DNA of 64,000 bases. Origin: Ignavibacteriales bacterium (GTDB lineage Bacteria; Bacteroidota; Ignavibacteria; Ignavibacteriales; Ignavibacteriaceae). Positions 1 through 8,114 of this stretch are shown here, in pieces. A model generated the notes under the pieces. The model saw only the letters and a program-made list of their open reading frames with translations. It had not been told where the DNA came from and ran no database searches. The stretch is taken from the NCBI GenBank assembly GCA_015709675.1, contig CP054182.1, forward strand, positions 3,823,448 to 3,887,447. Reading direction: 5' to 3'. Each line of letters opens with the position of its first letter. Positions within the stretch are counted from its first letter, which is position 1. A program made the position numbers and the translations under genes.

Positions 1-266
1 GCATTGGGATCCGCCTGATCAAGATTTGCACCAAATATAACAACGGTAAGAACCGATGAAAATATCTGATAAATAAAAAATCCGGACATCAGGCCGATAA
101 ACCCAGCCTTTACCGGTGAAATTGTCGGCTTCAGCAGAGGTTCTTCAGCAATCCTGTCATCGTCCTGCCGGAAACCCTGCTCCTGATTTGAATCGTCTTT
201 TTCTCCGGGAGTGTGGCCGGGCTGATCCGGGCTTTGCCCTTCTTTATTTTCCTTATCTTCTTTCAT
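1..266 (-). CDS. N-terminal part of a membrane protein (runs off the left edge)
   Basis: The first 88 codons are present, starting at the ATG at 266-264; the 3' end lies outside the window. The first ~45 residues are polar and acidic (many D, E, Q, K) and are followed by PTISPVKAG and a hydrophobic stretch from about residue 52 that should span the membrane (ends near IFGANLDQADPN). The layout of a charged cytoplasmic tail followed by a glycine-rich membrane helix resembles the N-termini of CPBP-family intramembrane metalloproteases of related bacteria, but the catalytic region is not in the window, so this is only a guess. It is in the same orientation as the next gene, separated from it by a terminator-like hairpin. 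Confidence 0.6.
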   Translation of the reverse strand, partial: MKEDKENKEGQSPDQPGHTPGEKDDSNQEQGFRQDDDRIAEEPLLKPTISPVKAGFIGLMSGFFIYQIFSSVLTVVIFGANLDQADPN

Positions 267-323
267 GCCTAGTCTTCATTCCGGCTCCGATTCATCATCC
301 GGGACCGGTATATATAAAAAACA

Positions 324-348
324 GTCATGGAGAAAAATTCTCCATGAC
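324..348 (-). terminator. Rho-independent terminator after the DUF3108 gene
   Basis: A perfect 11-bp inverted repeat (GTCATGGAGAA / TTCTCCATGAC) with a 3-nt loop. Read on the minus strand it is followed by GTTTTTTATA, a T-rich tract. It lies 25 bp after the stop of the DUF3108 gene, so it should end the long minus-strand operon. Confidence 0.75.
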
Positions 349-372
349 CTCAGATATAATTGTTACCGCTTG

Positions 373-1149
373 TTATTTTTTTGCTTTAAGAGGACCGGCT
401 AATCCTTCATAGGCAGTCAGTTCGGCATCAATAGAACCGATCACCACCTTTGTTTTTACTTTCACCGGAACCCGCAAATCATCATCCGTCAGCCAGATAA
501 TGATGTTCCCCTCGCTTTTGAACAATCCCCCCTCCTGCACAAGAGGTTCAACCATAATGCAGTCAAATGTTCCGGCAGCAACGGTTATCCGTTCCTTGCC
601 AAGATACACCACATCAAGATCATACACCTTGTCATTATAAAAGTTCTGCAGATTATATCTGTAACCGGGTTTTCTCTTTTCAAAATCAAAGGTCCGTGCC
701 AGATAAAATGCTGAAACGATATCATTCACATATTTGGGAATATCATATTCCCCCTTGCTGGTTCTTGCCTTATTTTTCCTGTGATCAAAAAAGGCGGAGA
801 AATCCTTTGAGAAGTTTCCTTCACGGATATGCTGTTCAAATCTCCAGGGGAACAGTCCTGCAGTATCCAGATAGGTTTCATACCGGTCACGGACTTTATA
901 TATCCAGTCAAAACTGGGGATTGAGTTCACTTCAAAAGTTACATGATACGCGTTTCTTCCTGAGATGCGTTTTATTTTCGGGATCTGCATCACGGCAATG
1001 CCCGCGGTAACAAATCCGAACTTCACATCAAAGGTCAGTTTTTCACCATCCCTGAATGCTTTATTTTCCAGACGGCGGAATTCCTGCCCTGAGGCATCTG
1101 CAAGAAATATAAGCGTAAGCAGATGGATCATCAAGAATTTCATTTTCAT
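373..1149 (-). CDS. DUF3108 domain-containing exported protein
   Basis: A 258-residue protein with a signal peptide (MKMKFLMIHLLTLIFLADASG, cleavage near residue 21) and a single DUF3108 domain over almost the whole mature chain, recognised from the start (EKLTFDVKFGFVTAGIA), the central YxLQNFYNDKVYDLDVVYLGKERI and the end (IWLTDDDLRVPVKVKTKVVIGSI). DUF3108 proteins are predicted periplasmic or outer-membrane-facing proteins of unknown function, often encoded near lipopolysaccharide or envelope genes. The stop of the GT9 gene is only 1 bp upstream, and a GGAG sequence about 7 bp before the ATG overlaps the GT9 coding end, so translation is probably coupled. Family assignment is good; function is unknown. 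Confidence 0.85.
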   Translation of the reverse strand: MKMKFLMIHLLTLIFLADASGQEFRRLENKAFRDGEKLTFDVKFGFVTAGIAVMQIPKIKRISGRNAYHVTFEVNSIPSFDWIYKVRDRYETYLDTAGLFPWRFEQHIREGNFSKDFSAFFDHRKNKARTSKGEYDIPKYVNDIVSAFYLARTFDFEKRKPGYRYNLQNFYNDKVYDLDVVYLGKERITVAAGTFDCIMVEPLVQEGGLFKSEGNIIIWLTDDDLRVPVKVKTKVVIGSIDAELTAYEGLAGPLKAKK

Positions 1150-1150
1150 T

Positions 1151-2185
1151 TCAGCTCCGGTTTTTCAAAAGTTTTGTCGTTATTTCATTAAAGACATATG
1201 AAATGTCTATAGTATTCATACAATCAAGTTTTTCACATTGTTCCCTGGTGCAGTTACTGCAGTCCAGCTGCGGAGTAAAGACCAGGCTCCCGGCAGAATA
1301 AGGTCTCCATCTGCGGGGAGAACAGACCGTTATCTTCGGATAAAATCCTGCCGTGGGGGTACCCAGCGATGCTGCTATGTGAATCGGTCCGGTGGAATTG
1401 GCAATAAACAGACTGCTTAACGAACTAAGCGCTGTCAGTTCCAGAAGACTCAGCTTCCCGGCAAGACTGCAGGTCCGGCCATGAACTTCCAATTCAGAAC
1501 ATAAATTTACTTCTTTTTCCGAACCTGTTAAAACAATCCCTAAATCAGTTTTTTCCGCAAAAAGCCGCACTAATGACTTCATTTTATCCGCAGGAAGATC
1601 AACCGCCGAACCTCCGCTCCCGGGGTGCACAATAATAAAAGGAGACTTTACTCCGTGATCCTTCAGAAGCCCTGTTACCGCGGATAACGCTTCCTGATCA
1701 ATCTTCACAGAATAATCTGCCGATTCTTCAGTAAGAGGTTCAGTTATTCCGAGCGGTCTTAACAGGCTAAAATTATATTCCGCCTCATGCTTTGCCGCCG
1801 TTTTCCTGTGTTCGAAGATTCTTTCATTAAAAAGGAATGAATACCACCGGTAGCCGGTCCCAATCCTAACGGGAATTCCAGCCCTGAAAAGCATGAGCGC
1901 AACTCTTAAATCAGGGGAAACTGCAATCGCTGTATCAAATTTCCTGCTTCGCAGCGTTTTGCTATTTGACGCGGTATCCGGCCTGCCGTTCTTTTCTGCC
2001 AGCAAAATTACCTCATCAATAAAGGGATGCCCCTTAAGCAGGTCTGCCGTATATGCCCTGACCAGAAAGGAAATTCTGGCTGCTGGATATTTTTTCCTCA
2101 GGGCTGATGCCATGGGAAGAGTCAGAACCAGGTCACCGATTCTGTCCGTTCTGACAATCAGAATATTCTGCGGTGCGGGGTTCAT
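1151..2185 (-). CDS. Glycosyltransferase family 9 (heptosyltransferase-like)
   Basis: A 344-residue GT9 enzyme. The N-terminal Rossmann domain opens with ILIVRTDRIGDLVLTLP, the GT9 acceptor-side signature. The C-terminal donor domain shows VHPGSGGSAVDLP (residues ~190-205) and ANSTGPIHIAASLGTPTAGFYP (residues ~262-285), the nucleotide-sugar-binding segments of ADP-heptose:LPS heptosyltransferases. The C-terminus has a Cys cluster (C-x2-C-x4-C-x4-C), also seen in many WaaF/WaaC relatives. Likely role: adding a heptose or related sugar to lipopolysaccharide core at the cytoplasmic face of the inner membrane. The ATG overlaps the stop of the upstream DNA-glycosylase gene by 4 bp (ATGA), so the two are translationally coupled. 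The exact sugar cannot be told from sequence. Confidence 0.88.
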   Translation of the reverse strand: MNPAPQNILIVRTDRIGDLVLTLPMASALRKKYPAARISFLVRAYTADLLKGHPFIDEVILLAEKNGRPDTASNSKTLRSRKFDTAIAVSPDLRVALMLFRAGIPVRIGTGYRWYSFLFNERIFEHRKTAAKHEAEYNFSLLRPLGITEPLTEESADYSVKIDQEALSAVTGLLKDHGVKSPFIIVHPGSGGSAVDLPADKMKSLVRLFAEKTDLGIVLTGSEKEVNLCSELEVHGRTCSLAGKLSLLELTALSSLSSLFIANSTGPIHIAASLGTPTAGFYPKITVCSPRRWRPYSAGSLVFTPQLDCSNCTREQCEKLDCMNTIDISYVFNEITTKLLKNRS

Positions 2186-2772
2186 CTGATATCCTCAGTA
2201 TGGAGCGTAAATCGCCAGGGAAGTTCGGCTGCTTTTGTAATGCCGATTCTGTGAGAGGTCCTTATTTCGAACTTCAGCTTTCTGAGCGGTTCGGTAATCA
2301 TAATCTCATCACCGCGCAGGTCGGTTCCGTTATCACTTCTGCTGATATCAAGTCCTTTGCAGACATTTCCCGGTCCTGAAAGAAGTTTCTCAGGAGCAAC
2401 ATTTTTCCGCCCCCTGTTATTCCGTATATATTCAACGCCAAAGAGCGGATGCACGCTCCTGATAAGCACTGCCTGGCCGCTTCCCTGTTTTCCTGTCACC
2501 ACATTGGCGCAATAGTGCATCCCATAGATAAAATAGACATAAAGAAATCCACCCGGACCGAACATAACGCGGTTCCTTGCCGTTTCCCCCTTGTGGGAGT
2601 GTGAAGCCGGCTCATGCTGTTCATATGCTTCTGTTTCAGTAATCATACCTCCGGCATAACCGGCGGGAGTTTTCTTAAGAAGAAGTTTACCAAGGAGGCG
2701 GGGTGCTGCTTCAGACGCGCGAAGCATAAAAATACGCTGAGATGTTTTCCTGAACTGATAAGAGGAGGTCAA
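2182..2772 (-). CDS. DNA-3-methyladenine glycosylase (AAG/MPG family)
   Basis: Removes alkylated purines such as 3-methyladenine from DNA (base excision repair). Family hallmarks: RLLGKLLLKK near the N-terminus, ITETEAYEQHEPASHSHKGET (catalytic Glu and conserved DPASH-like segment), RNRVMFGPGGFLYVYFIYGMHYCANVV and the VLIRSVHP and LLSGPGNVCKGLDI motifs. About 196 residues from the TTG at 2772, or 181 from the ATG at 2727. The TTG start keeps the hydrophobic stretch that normally precedes the LLGK motif, so it is preferred, but no clear ribosome-binding site decides. It ends in a 4-bp overlap with the GT9 gene, an odd partner for a repair enzyme, suggesting simple co-transcription. Confidence 0.88.
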   Translation of the reverse strand: MTSSYQFRKTSQRIFMLRASEAAPRLLGKLLLKKTPAGYAGGMITETEAYEQHEPASHSHKGETARNRVMFGPGGFLYVYFIYGMHYCANVVTGKQGSGQAVLIRSVHPLFGVEYIRNNRGRKNVAPEKLLSGPGNVCKGLDISRSDNGTDLRGDEIMITEPLRKLKFEIRTSHRIGITKAAELPWRFTLHTEDIR

Positions 2773-2785
2773 GCGGAAGTCCGGA

Positions 2786-3472
2786 TTAACCTGATTTTTT
2801 TCTCAGGTCGTCTATAATTGCCTGATAATATGCCCTGCGAGAGGGGTCTTTCAGGGCAAGATGCTGAAATACATCAATAGCCTCGGTGAAATTGCCCTGT
2901 GCCATATATATTTTACCCATGGTCTCAGAGTAGATTTTCGCGCCGGCATGTTCTTTTTCGGCGGCTGGATGCACTTCGGATGGTTCACCCGGCTTTGGCG
3001 GAGGAATTTTTGCCTTTGATATACGGCTCGCCAGTTCCGACAGATCTTCTTCTTCAAGGAGATCAAATGATATTTCCTCCTCAGCCTGTATCTGCGGTTT
3101 GGGTTCAGGTTCTTCCACAAACGTGGTTCTTCTGGTCAGAGTGAAGGGACTGCGGTGGCGGCGTATATTCTCAATCTGCTCGCTGTAAAACTCGAGAGTT
3201 TTCGGAGAGCCAATAATCACACTTCCCTTCTGAAATGCCAGAAGCGCGTTATCATAATCTCCGAGGAGTGTATATGCTTTGCCGAGAATAATATGCGCGG
3301 TCGCGTAATCAGGATATGCGTCAAGACCCTGCTTCAGGATATCCACAGCTCCGTTTATGTTATTACGGTCTAATTCAGAGTCAGCTTTCCTGACAAAGAG
3401 CGGGGTATCGGGACTGAAGTCATAGATGAGGTCTACCTTTTCGGTAAACCTCTCTAAAGGCGTCTTTGACAC
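2786..3472 (-). CDS. Tetratricopeptide-repeat protein
   Basis: A 228-residue soluble protein starting at GTG (3472), 3 bp after the GT2 stop. Two or three TPR units are visible at residues ~28-95 (ELDRNNINGAVDILKQGLDAYPDYATAHIILGKAY, then LGDYDNALLAFQKG). A low-complexity Pro/Glu-rich linker follows (~120-175, with EPEPKPQIQAEEE and KIPPPKPGEPSE), then a last TPR near the C-terminus (MGKIYMAQGNFTEAIDVFQHLALKDPSRR). No signal peptide or membrane segment, so it is probably cytoplasmic. TPRs bind proteins; the partner is unknown, but the position next to the polysaccharide synthase-like GT2 suggests a role in its assembly or control. No better start exists downstream, which supports the GTG. Confidence 0.75.
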   Translation of the reverse strand: MSKTPLERFTEKVDLIYDFSPDTPLFVRKADSELDRNNINGAVDILKQGLDAYPDYATAHIILGKAYTLLGDYDNALLAFQKGSVIIGSPKTLEFYSEQIENIRRHRSPFTLTRRTTFVEEPEPKPQIQAEEEISFDLLEEEDLSELASRISKAKIPPPKPGEPSEVHPAAEKEHAGAKIYSETMGKIYMAQGNFTEAIDVFQHLALKDPSRRAYYQAIIDDLRKKSG

Positions 3473-3475
3473 GGC

Positions 3476-4930
3476 TTATGCTTTCTTAGCGTAGGCGTGC
3501 CGTATTGATGTATAAGAAATAAATGAAAATCCGATAAAGAACAGTAACTGGAACGGAATAGCAGCCAGTTCAAGGAAATAGAGTGATGAACCGATACCAA
3601 CCAGACAGTAAACTGCCATGATGGTCTCAACAATTGTTGATGTATCTATTCTGGTTGCTGCATACTTATTGTTCTTCCAGGAGTCCTTGCTGGATTCCAC
3701 TTTGAACTTAGGAGTTCTTACAAACTCACTCTTGCGGCTCAGGAGTCCTTCAATAACTGCACGGGAGTTATTAACGGCCAGCCCCATGCTTCCCGCCATA
3801 AAGAGGGGGAAAAGCACAATTCTTTTTCTCCAGTTGGTATGGATATCCTTCTGTGAATAAAGATAAAAAAGGAATGAACTGATAAAAGCAAAAATGAATA
3901 ATGACATGATGGCAAAATATGCTTCATGAGAACCGCTGTTCTTTACGTATATAAGCGGAACATTCAGAATTGCTGAAAGCAGAATAAACGGAAACGCCAG
4001 ATTGTTGGTCAGATGAAACGTTGACTGCAGTTTTACGCGCAGCGGCTGATCTGATTTCCACACCAGCGGCAGGATTTTCTTCGCGGTTTCAACAGCACCC
4101 TTGGTCCATCTGAACTGCTGTGCTTTAAGTGCATTAATTTCAGCCGGAAGTTCAGCCGGTGAAGTGATATCCTTCAGGAATACGAATCTCCATCCGTTCA
4201 ACTGTGCACGGTAGCTCAGGTCAAGATCTTCGGTAAGCGTATCCGCATGCCAGTTGCCGGCGTCTTCAATACAGTTCTTTCTCCAGATACCAGCGGTACC
4301 GTTGAAGTTGATAAAGAATCCTGCTTTATTACGTACGTTCTGTTCAATAACAAAGTGACCGTCAAGCGCGAGAGCCTGAGTCTTTGTCAGAATGGAATAA
4401 TCTCCGTTCAGGTGCTCCCATCTGGTCTGCACCATTCCAACCTTCTCATCATTAAAGAAGGGGAGGGTTTTTTTCAGAAAGTCGGGCTGCGGAATAAAAT
4501 CAGCATCAAAGATTGCGATATATTCCCCTTTTGCAATGGCCATACCTGCCTTAAGAGCACCGGCTTTAAAACCTTCTCTTGAACCTCTTCTGATGTGCTC
4601 GATATTAAAGCCTTCTGCTTTTTTTGCTTCAACTGCTCTGCGGACTATTTCGACCGTTTCATCGGTTGAATCGTCAAGCACCTGAATTTCCAGCTTATCC
4701 TTCGGATACTCAATCTTGCAAACGCTGTCAATCAGGCGTTCAACCACATACAGTTCGTTATACATCGGAAGCTGAATGGTCACCACTGACTCAGGCATCG
4801 TCTCGTCAGCGGGAGTAGGTTTTACGTTTTTGAATTTATTATAATAATAAATCATAATAAATCCGTGGCTTCCGAACACAAAAAGGATCGTTAGCGATAT
4901 GAAGTACGATATAAGAACTATATCATCCAT
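3476..4930 (-). CDS. Membrane glycosyltransferase family 2, cellulose-synthase-like
   Basis: A 484-residue processive-type GT2 enzyme. A membrane segment at residues ~8-28 is followed by the catalytic domain with all four motifs of BcsA-like synthases: DDSTDET, DADF, TEDLDLSYR and QQFRW. At least four further membrane segments lie after residue ~305 (LTNNLAFPFILLSAILNVPLIYV, IMSLFIFAFISSFLFYLY, and the last ~50 residues). Such enzymes polymerise or transfer sugars from UDP-sugars at the cytoplasmic side and pass the product across the inner membrane. There is no PilZ domain, so direct cyclic-di-GMP control is not visible. Close relatives in Ignavibacteria and Bacteroidetes are annotated as glycosyl transferases of unknown product. 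Encoded just after lptE, which fits an envelope role. Confidence 0.88.
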   Translation of the reverse strand: MDDIVLISYFISLTILFVFGSHGFIMIYYYNKFKNVKPTPADETMPESVVTIQLPMYNELYVVERLIDSVCKIEYPKDKLEIQVLDDSTDETVEIVRRAVEAKKAEGFNIEHIRRGSREGFKAGALKAGMAIAKGEYIAIFDADFIPQPDFLKKTLPFFNDEKVGMVQTRWEHLNGDYSILTKTQALALDGHFVIEQNVRNKAGFFINFNGTAGIWRKNCIEDAGNWHADTLTEDLDLSYRAQLNGWRFVFLKDITSPAELPAEINALKAQQFRWTKGAVETAKKILPLVWKSDQPLRVKLQSTFHLTNNLAFPFILLSAILNVPLIYVKNSGSHEAYFAIMSLFIFAFISSFLFYLYSQKDIHTNWRKRIVLFPLFMAGSMGLAVNNSRAVIEGLLSRKSEFVRTPKFKVESSKDSWKNNKYAATRIDTSTIVETIMAVYCLVGIGSSLYFLELAAIPFQLLFFIGFSFISYTSIRHAYAKKA

Positions 4931-4975
4931 TTAAAAATTTTCTCTCTTATGATGTTTATATATATTTTTTTATCA

Positions 4976-5521
4976 TTACCAGCCGGAAACCGTTTCCAGC
5001 AAAATGTCGTCAGTAATTCTGTCAAGAGCCGTTTCAATTGCCGAGCTCTTACCGGCAACCCCGTCAGCGGAAGCATAATCACCATAGTTTGAAAACTGCT
5101 TTTCATAAATCGTGATTTTCTTCACCAGATCCCTGTAGCGCACCTGCACGCTGATGGTAACTCTCCGTGCGGCAACGCTCTCTCCCGGGTTCACCACCGC
5201 CGGTGCGTCAGTAAACTGTGTGATTACACATTCAACAACTGCATCGGCCTGGGTTCTGTCGGTGATCGTAAAACTATTATCTTCAATGAATTTATTCAGC
5301 AGACCGGTGGAGAAATTTTCGCGAAGTCCCGGCTCGGCTGAACCGCTTTTATCCTCCGCAAAAGGAACAGCTAATGACTTCAGATGCGGGGGAACTGAAG
5401 CTCCTGTGAAGGAATAAGGACATCCAGCACAGCCTGCAAAAATAACGAAAATCGGGGCAATTACCAAGAACACCAGCCTCGCCCTTCCGGCCCGAAATAC
5501 CCGGGTTTTTATGCTGTCCAT
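4976..5521 (-). CDS. lptE: LptE-family outer-membrane lipoprotein
   Basis: A 181-residue lipoprotein. The N-terminus has basic residues, a hydrophobic core (LVFLVIAPIFVIFAG) and a lipobox-like FAGC, predicting lipidation of the cysteine after FAG. The mature part starts GCPYSFTGASVPPHLKSLAVPFAEDKSG, the pattern of the LptE family of Bacteroidetes-type bacteria (a small alpha/beta domain), followed by EPGLRENFSTGLLNKFIEDNSFTIT. LptE is the lipoprotein plug of the LptD lipopolysaccharide translocon; lptD is not in the window. The start overlaps the end of the sigma-54 activator gene by 13 bp. The order miaB, sigma-54 activator, lptE is conserved across Bacteroidetes relatives and supports the call. 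Confidence 0.85.
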   Translation of the reverse strand: MDSIKTRVFRAGRARLVFLVIAPIFVIFAGCAGCPYSFTGASVPPHLKSLAVPFAEDKSGSAEPGLRENFSTGLLNKFIEDNSFTITDRTQADAVVECVITQFTDAPAVVNPGESVAARRVTISVQVRYRDLVKKITIYEKQFSNYGDYASADGVAGKSSAIETALDRITDDILLETVSGW

Positions 5522-6615
5522 GACTCCTCATCAATGTGATACTCTTCAATTTTTCTGTACAAGGTGCGGGGACTAATTGCCAGCAATTTGGCTGCCTTCC
5601 GCTTATTTCCGCCACTTGATTTCAGTGCGGTCAGAATTGCCTCCCTTTCAGCTTCCTGCAGGGTGATTGCTCCGTTTCCGTTCCGGTGCTGCTGAACTGC
5701 TTCATGTTTCTGGCTCTGCATTTCGGTAAGAAGCCGCTGAATTTCCAGAATATCCCGTTTTATTTCAAATAACGCGCGAAGCAGGAAATCCCGCTCCATC
5801 TCTTCAGGCGTTTTACCTGTTGAGACCGGCAGAAACCGGGAATCTTCTTTTTTCTCAGTATTAATCAGACCCGTAAGAGCATTTTCGGTTATCAGCGGGC
5901 TGCGGCTTATCGCTATTGCTGTCCTTACAACACTTCTGAGCTCCCTTACGTTCCCTGGCCAGTTGTATTCCATAAAACGCTCAATAACTCCGTCAGTAAA
6001 GCGGTAGCCGGATACATTGTTAGTCTCCTCATACTCATCAAGAAAGTGCTTTACCAGAAGCGGAATATCTTCCTTCCTTTTTCTCAGCGGCGGCAGGTCA
6101 ATGATTACTGATTTGAGACGGTAATAAAAATCCTCTCTGAACCGCTTATTGGCCACTTCAAGCTCAAGATTTTTATTGGTAGCCGCAACAATCCTGATAT
6201 CGGTTTTTGATACGGTGTCAGCCCCGACCGGCATAAACTCCCGCGTCTCGATTGCTCTCAGGAGCTTCACCTGCATAAGAAGCGGCATATCCGCTATTTC
6301 ATCGAGGAACAGGGTTCCGCCGTTCGCCAGTTCAAAATATCCTTTGCGGTTTTCGGATGCGTTCGTGAAAGCTCCCTTCTTATGTCCGAATAACTCGCTT
6401 TCAAAAATTCCTTCCGGAATAGCTGCACAATTGATGCTTACCAACTGATTATTGCTTCGCGGGCTCAGATTATGAATCGCACGGGCAACCACTTCCTTGC
6501 CGGAACCGCTTTCACCATGAATCAGGACAGAGATATCAGACGAAGCAACCTGTTCAATAATAGACCGCACCGCCTGAATTTCTTTTGAGATGCCAACCAA
6601 TCCTAAATCAGACAT
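5509..6615 (-). CDS. Sigma-54-dependent transcriptional activator, AAA+ and Fis-type HTH, no sensor domain
   Basis: A bacterial enhancer-binding protein of 368 residues. Using the start at 6615: Walker A GESGSGKE (34-41), the sigma-54 contact loop GAFTNA (81-86, consensus GAFTGA), Walker B TLFLDE (101-106), arginine-finger region FREDFYYRL, and a C-terminal Fis-type helix-turn-helix (GGNKRKAAKLLAISPRTLYRKI). No receiver, GAF or PAS domain precedes the AAA+ domain. I chose ATG 6615 over the ATG at 6636 because AGAGGAG lies 8-11 bp before it, while the longer start has no such site. It overlaps the MBL gene by 8 bp and lptE by 13 bp. Its targets are unknown; the neighbours suggest envelope genes. 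Confidence 0.9.
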   Translation of the reverse strand: MSDLGLVGISKEIQAVRSIIEQVASSDISVLIHGESGSGKEVVARAIHNLSPRSNNQLVSINCAAIPEGIFESELFGHKKGAFTNASENRKGYFELANGGTLFLDEIADMPLLMQVKLLRAIETREFMPVGADTVSKTDIRIVAATNKNLELEVANKRFREDFYYRLKSVIIDLPPLRKRKEDIPLLVKHFLDEYEETNNVSGYRFTDGVIERFMEYNWPGNVRELRSVVRTAIAISRSPLITENALTGLINTEKKEDSRFLPVSTGKTPEEMERDFLLRALFEIKRDILEIQRLLTEMQSQKHEAVQQHRNGNGAITLQEAEREAILTALKSSGGNKRKAAKLLAISPRTLYRKIEEYHIDEESWTA

Positions 6616-7411
6616 TGATACGGCTCCTCTTTTCATACACGGTGCCGGTGGTCAGTTCAATTGTCATCCCCTCTTTTGCAAGGATGATCCTGTTTTCGGG
6701 GAATTCACGGGTAAGCGCCAGGAGTCCCGGTTCCTGTTCAGAAGTATAATGAGTCAGAATAATCATTGTATGTTCATGTTTTTCGGCCAAAGAGCGGAAT
6801 GAATCCGCTGAAACGTGTGAGCATTCGGAAATATATATATCAGGAGTTTCACCTGCCGGCATCAGATCAGCTTCACCGCCAATATCGCCGGTATAGAAAA
6901 GTGTTTTCCCTCCTGCCGTTATCAGAAAGCTTCCCGAATAAAATCCGCCGCCGGAGACATCATAGCCTTTATACTTATCAAGATGGCTGTTAGCAAACGG
7001 CAGCACAGAGATGCCGTCAGCAGGTCTGAACTCCGATCCGGTCCGGAATGGTGTATATACCGCCTGAAAACCGAAACGGTCTTCAAAGAGATAGGAATCT
7101 GCAAGCAGTCTTTTTACGGCAGATTCATCAGTCTGGTGAAAAAAAAGAGACACCGGAGCTGATCTTCTTCCAAGTTTCCACTGGGTAAAAAGTGACGGAA
7201 GCCCGGCCCAGTGATCAGCGTGCCGGTGAGAGATCATCACACCGCTGATGAGACTGAACGGAATACCCGCTGCAATCAGCGCGCGGGATATACCATCCCC
7301 GGCATCCATAAGAAGGTAATAATCGTTAAGCTGCAGAATGAATGACGAATGAAAACGATTCAGCTCCGCAAGCGCAGAGGAAGTGCCGATAAAAATCAGT
7401 TCCGCTGTCAT
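6608..7411 (-). CDS. MBL-fold metallo-hydrolase, ribonuclease Z-like
   Basis: A 267-residue metallo-beta-lactamase-fold enzyme. It opens with LIFIGTSSALAELNRFHSS, typical of RNase Z/arylsulfatase-type MBL proteins, and carries the metal-binding signature SHRHADHWAGLP (HxHxDH) near residue 63, a later TGDIGGEAD aspartate and ECSHVS and LTHYT histidines. The short length and the RNase Z-like start suggest either a tRNA 3'-end processing enzyme or a general MBL hydrolase; I cannot see the exosite arm typical of long RNase Z. It overlaps the SPOR gene by 4 bp upstream (ATGA) and the sigma-54 activator downstream, so the cluster is translationally coupled. Confidence 0.82.
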   Translation of the reverse strand: MTAELIFIGTSSALAELNRFHSSFILQLNDYYLLMDAGDGISRALIAAGIPFSLISGVMISHRHADHWAGLPSLFTQWKLGRRSAPVSLFFHQTDESAVKRLLADSYLFEDRFGFQAVYTPFRTGSEFRPADGISVLPFANSHLDKYKGYDVSGGGFYSGSFLITAGGKTLFYTGDIGGEADLMPAGETPDIYISECSHVSADSFRSLAEKHEHTMIILTHYTSEQEPGLLALTREFPENRIILAKEGMTIELTTGTVYEKRSRINV

Positions 7412-8088
7412 CGGGAAGATTTCACAATTTTAGATTCGGTTTTAGTTTCTGCTTCAACCTGTTTTTTGATGGTTCTCGCTTCCATTTCGGTATCAAACTG
7501 ACCCACCAAGACGATATAGAATAATGATCCGCCAATTTCTTTTTCTTCCATAAACGTATCAAACCCTTTGCCGGCAAGAGTATTCAGCAGACGCTCCGCG
7601 TTCAAGCGGTTCAGGAAGGCCCCTGCCTGAAGGGAGTAATAAACGGATTTGGATTCAGTCTGAACGGATTCAGCGGGTACTGTTTCCCCGGTCTCTGTAA
7701 CCTCATCCGAATACTCAACCTTGTCAAGCTGCTTCAGATAAGGGGAATCAGGATAATTTTTTTTCAGGTTAGAGGCAATTTCCTTTGCACGGTTATATGA
7801 ACCGAGAGCATAATAATAGGAATGGAGCCGGAACAGAGCCGCGTCATTATAGGCAAATGAAGGAAAGCGGGAAAGGAGCTGTTCAAATTTAACTACGGCT
7901 TTGTCATCCTCGGTCAGCAGCGCATCAAGGAATATATATGAGGGAGAATCCTTGGCGGAGGATTTCTGCAGTATCACCAGAACGGAGTCACTTCTGCCTG
8001 ATTCAATAAGCCGCAGGCACTGAACAATATCAGGCGATTGTGACCATACCTGAAATGTAATGAGGACAATAGCGAGCAGGGCTTTCAT
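7408..8088 (-). CDS. Exported TPR-like protein with C-terminal SPOR domain
   Basis: A 226-residue protein with a signal peptide (MKALLAIVLITFQVWSQ). A helical region with TPR-like units (residues ~60-120: FEQLLSRFPSFAYNDAALFRLH, then YYALGSYNRAKEIASNLKKNYPDSPY) is followed by a short acidic linker and a SPOR domain (residues ~147-222: YSLQAGAFLNRLNAERLLNTLAGKGFDTFMEE, then FYIVLVGQFDTEMEARTIKKQV). SPOR domains bind septal peptidoglycan stripped of stem peptides, so the protein is probably periplasmic and recruited to the division site. Placed between miaB and the MBL gene, with a 4-bp overlap to the latter. Confidence 0.85.
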   Translation of the reverse strand: MKALLAIVLITFQVWSQSPDIVQCLRLIESGRSDSVLVILQKSSAKDSPSYIFLDALLTEDDKAVVKFEQLLSRFPSFAYNDAALFRLHSYYYALGSYNRAKEIASNLKKNYPDSPYLKQLDKVEYSDEVTETGETVPAESVQTESKSVYYSLQAGAFLNRLNAERLLNTLAGKGFDTFMEEKEIGGSLFYIVLVGQFDTEMEARTIKKQVEAETKTESKIVKSSR

Positions 8089-8114
8089 AAACTGTAAACG
8101 CCTCCGCTAACCGG

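Noticed and set aside
116-412. 98-codon plus-strand frame at the left edge
   Set aside because: It is the antisense shadow of the partial membrane-protein gene and runs through the terminator hairpin.
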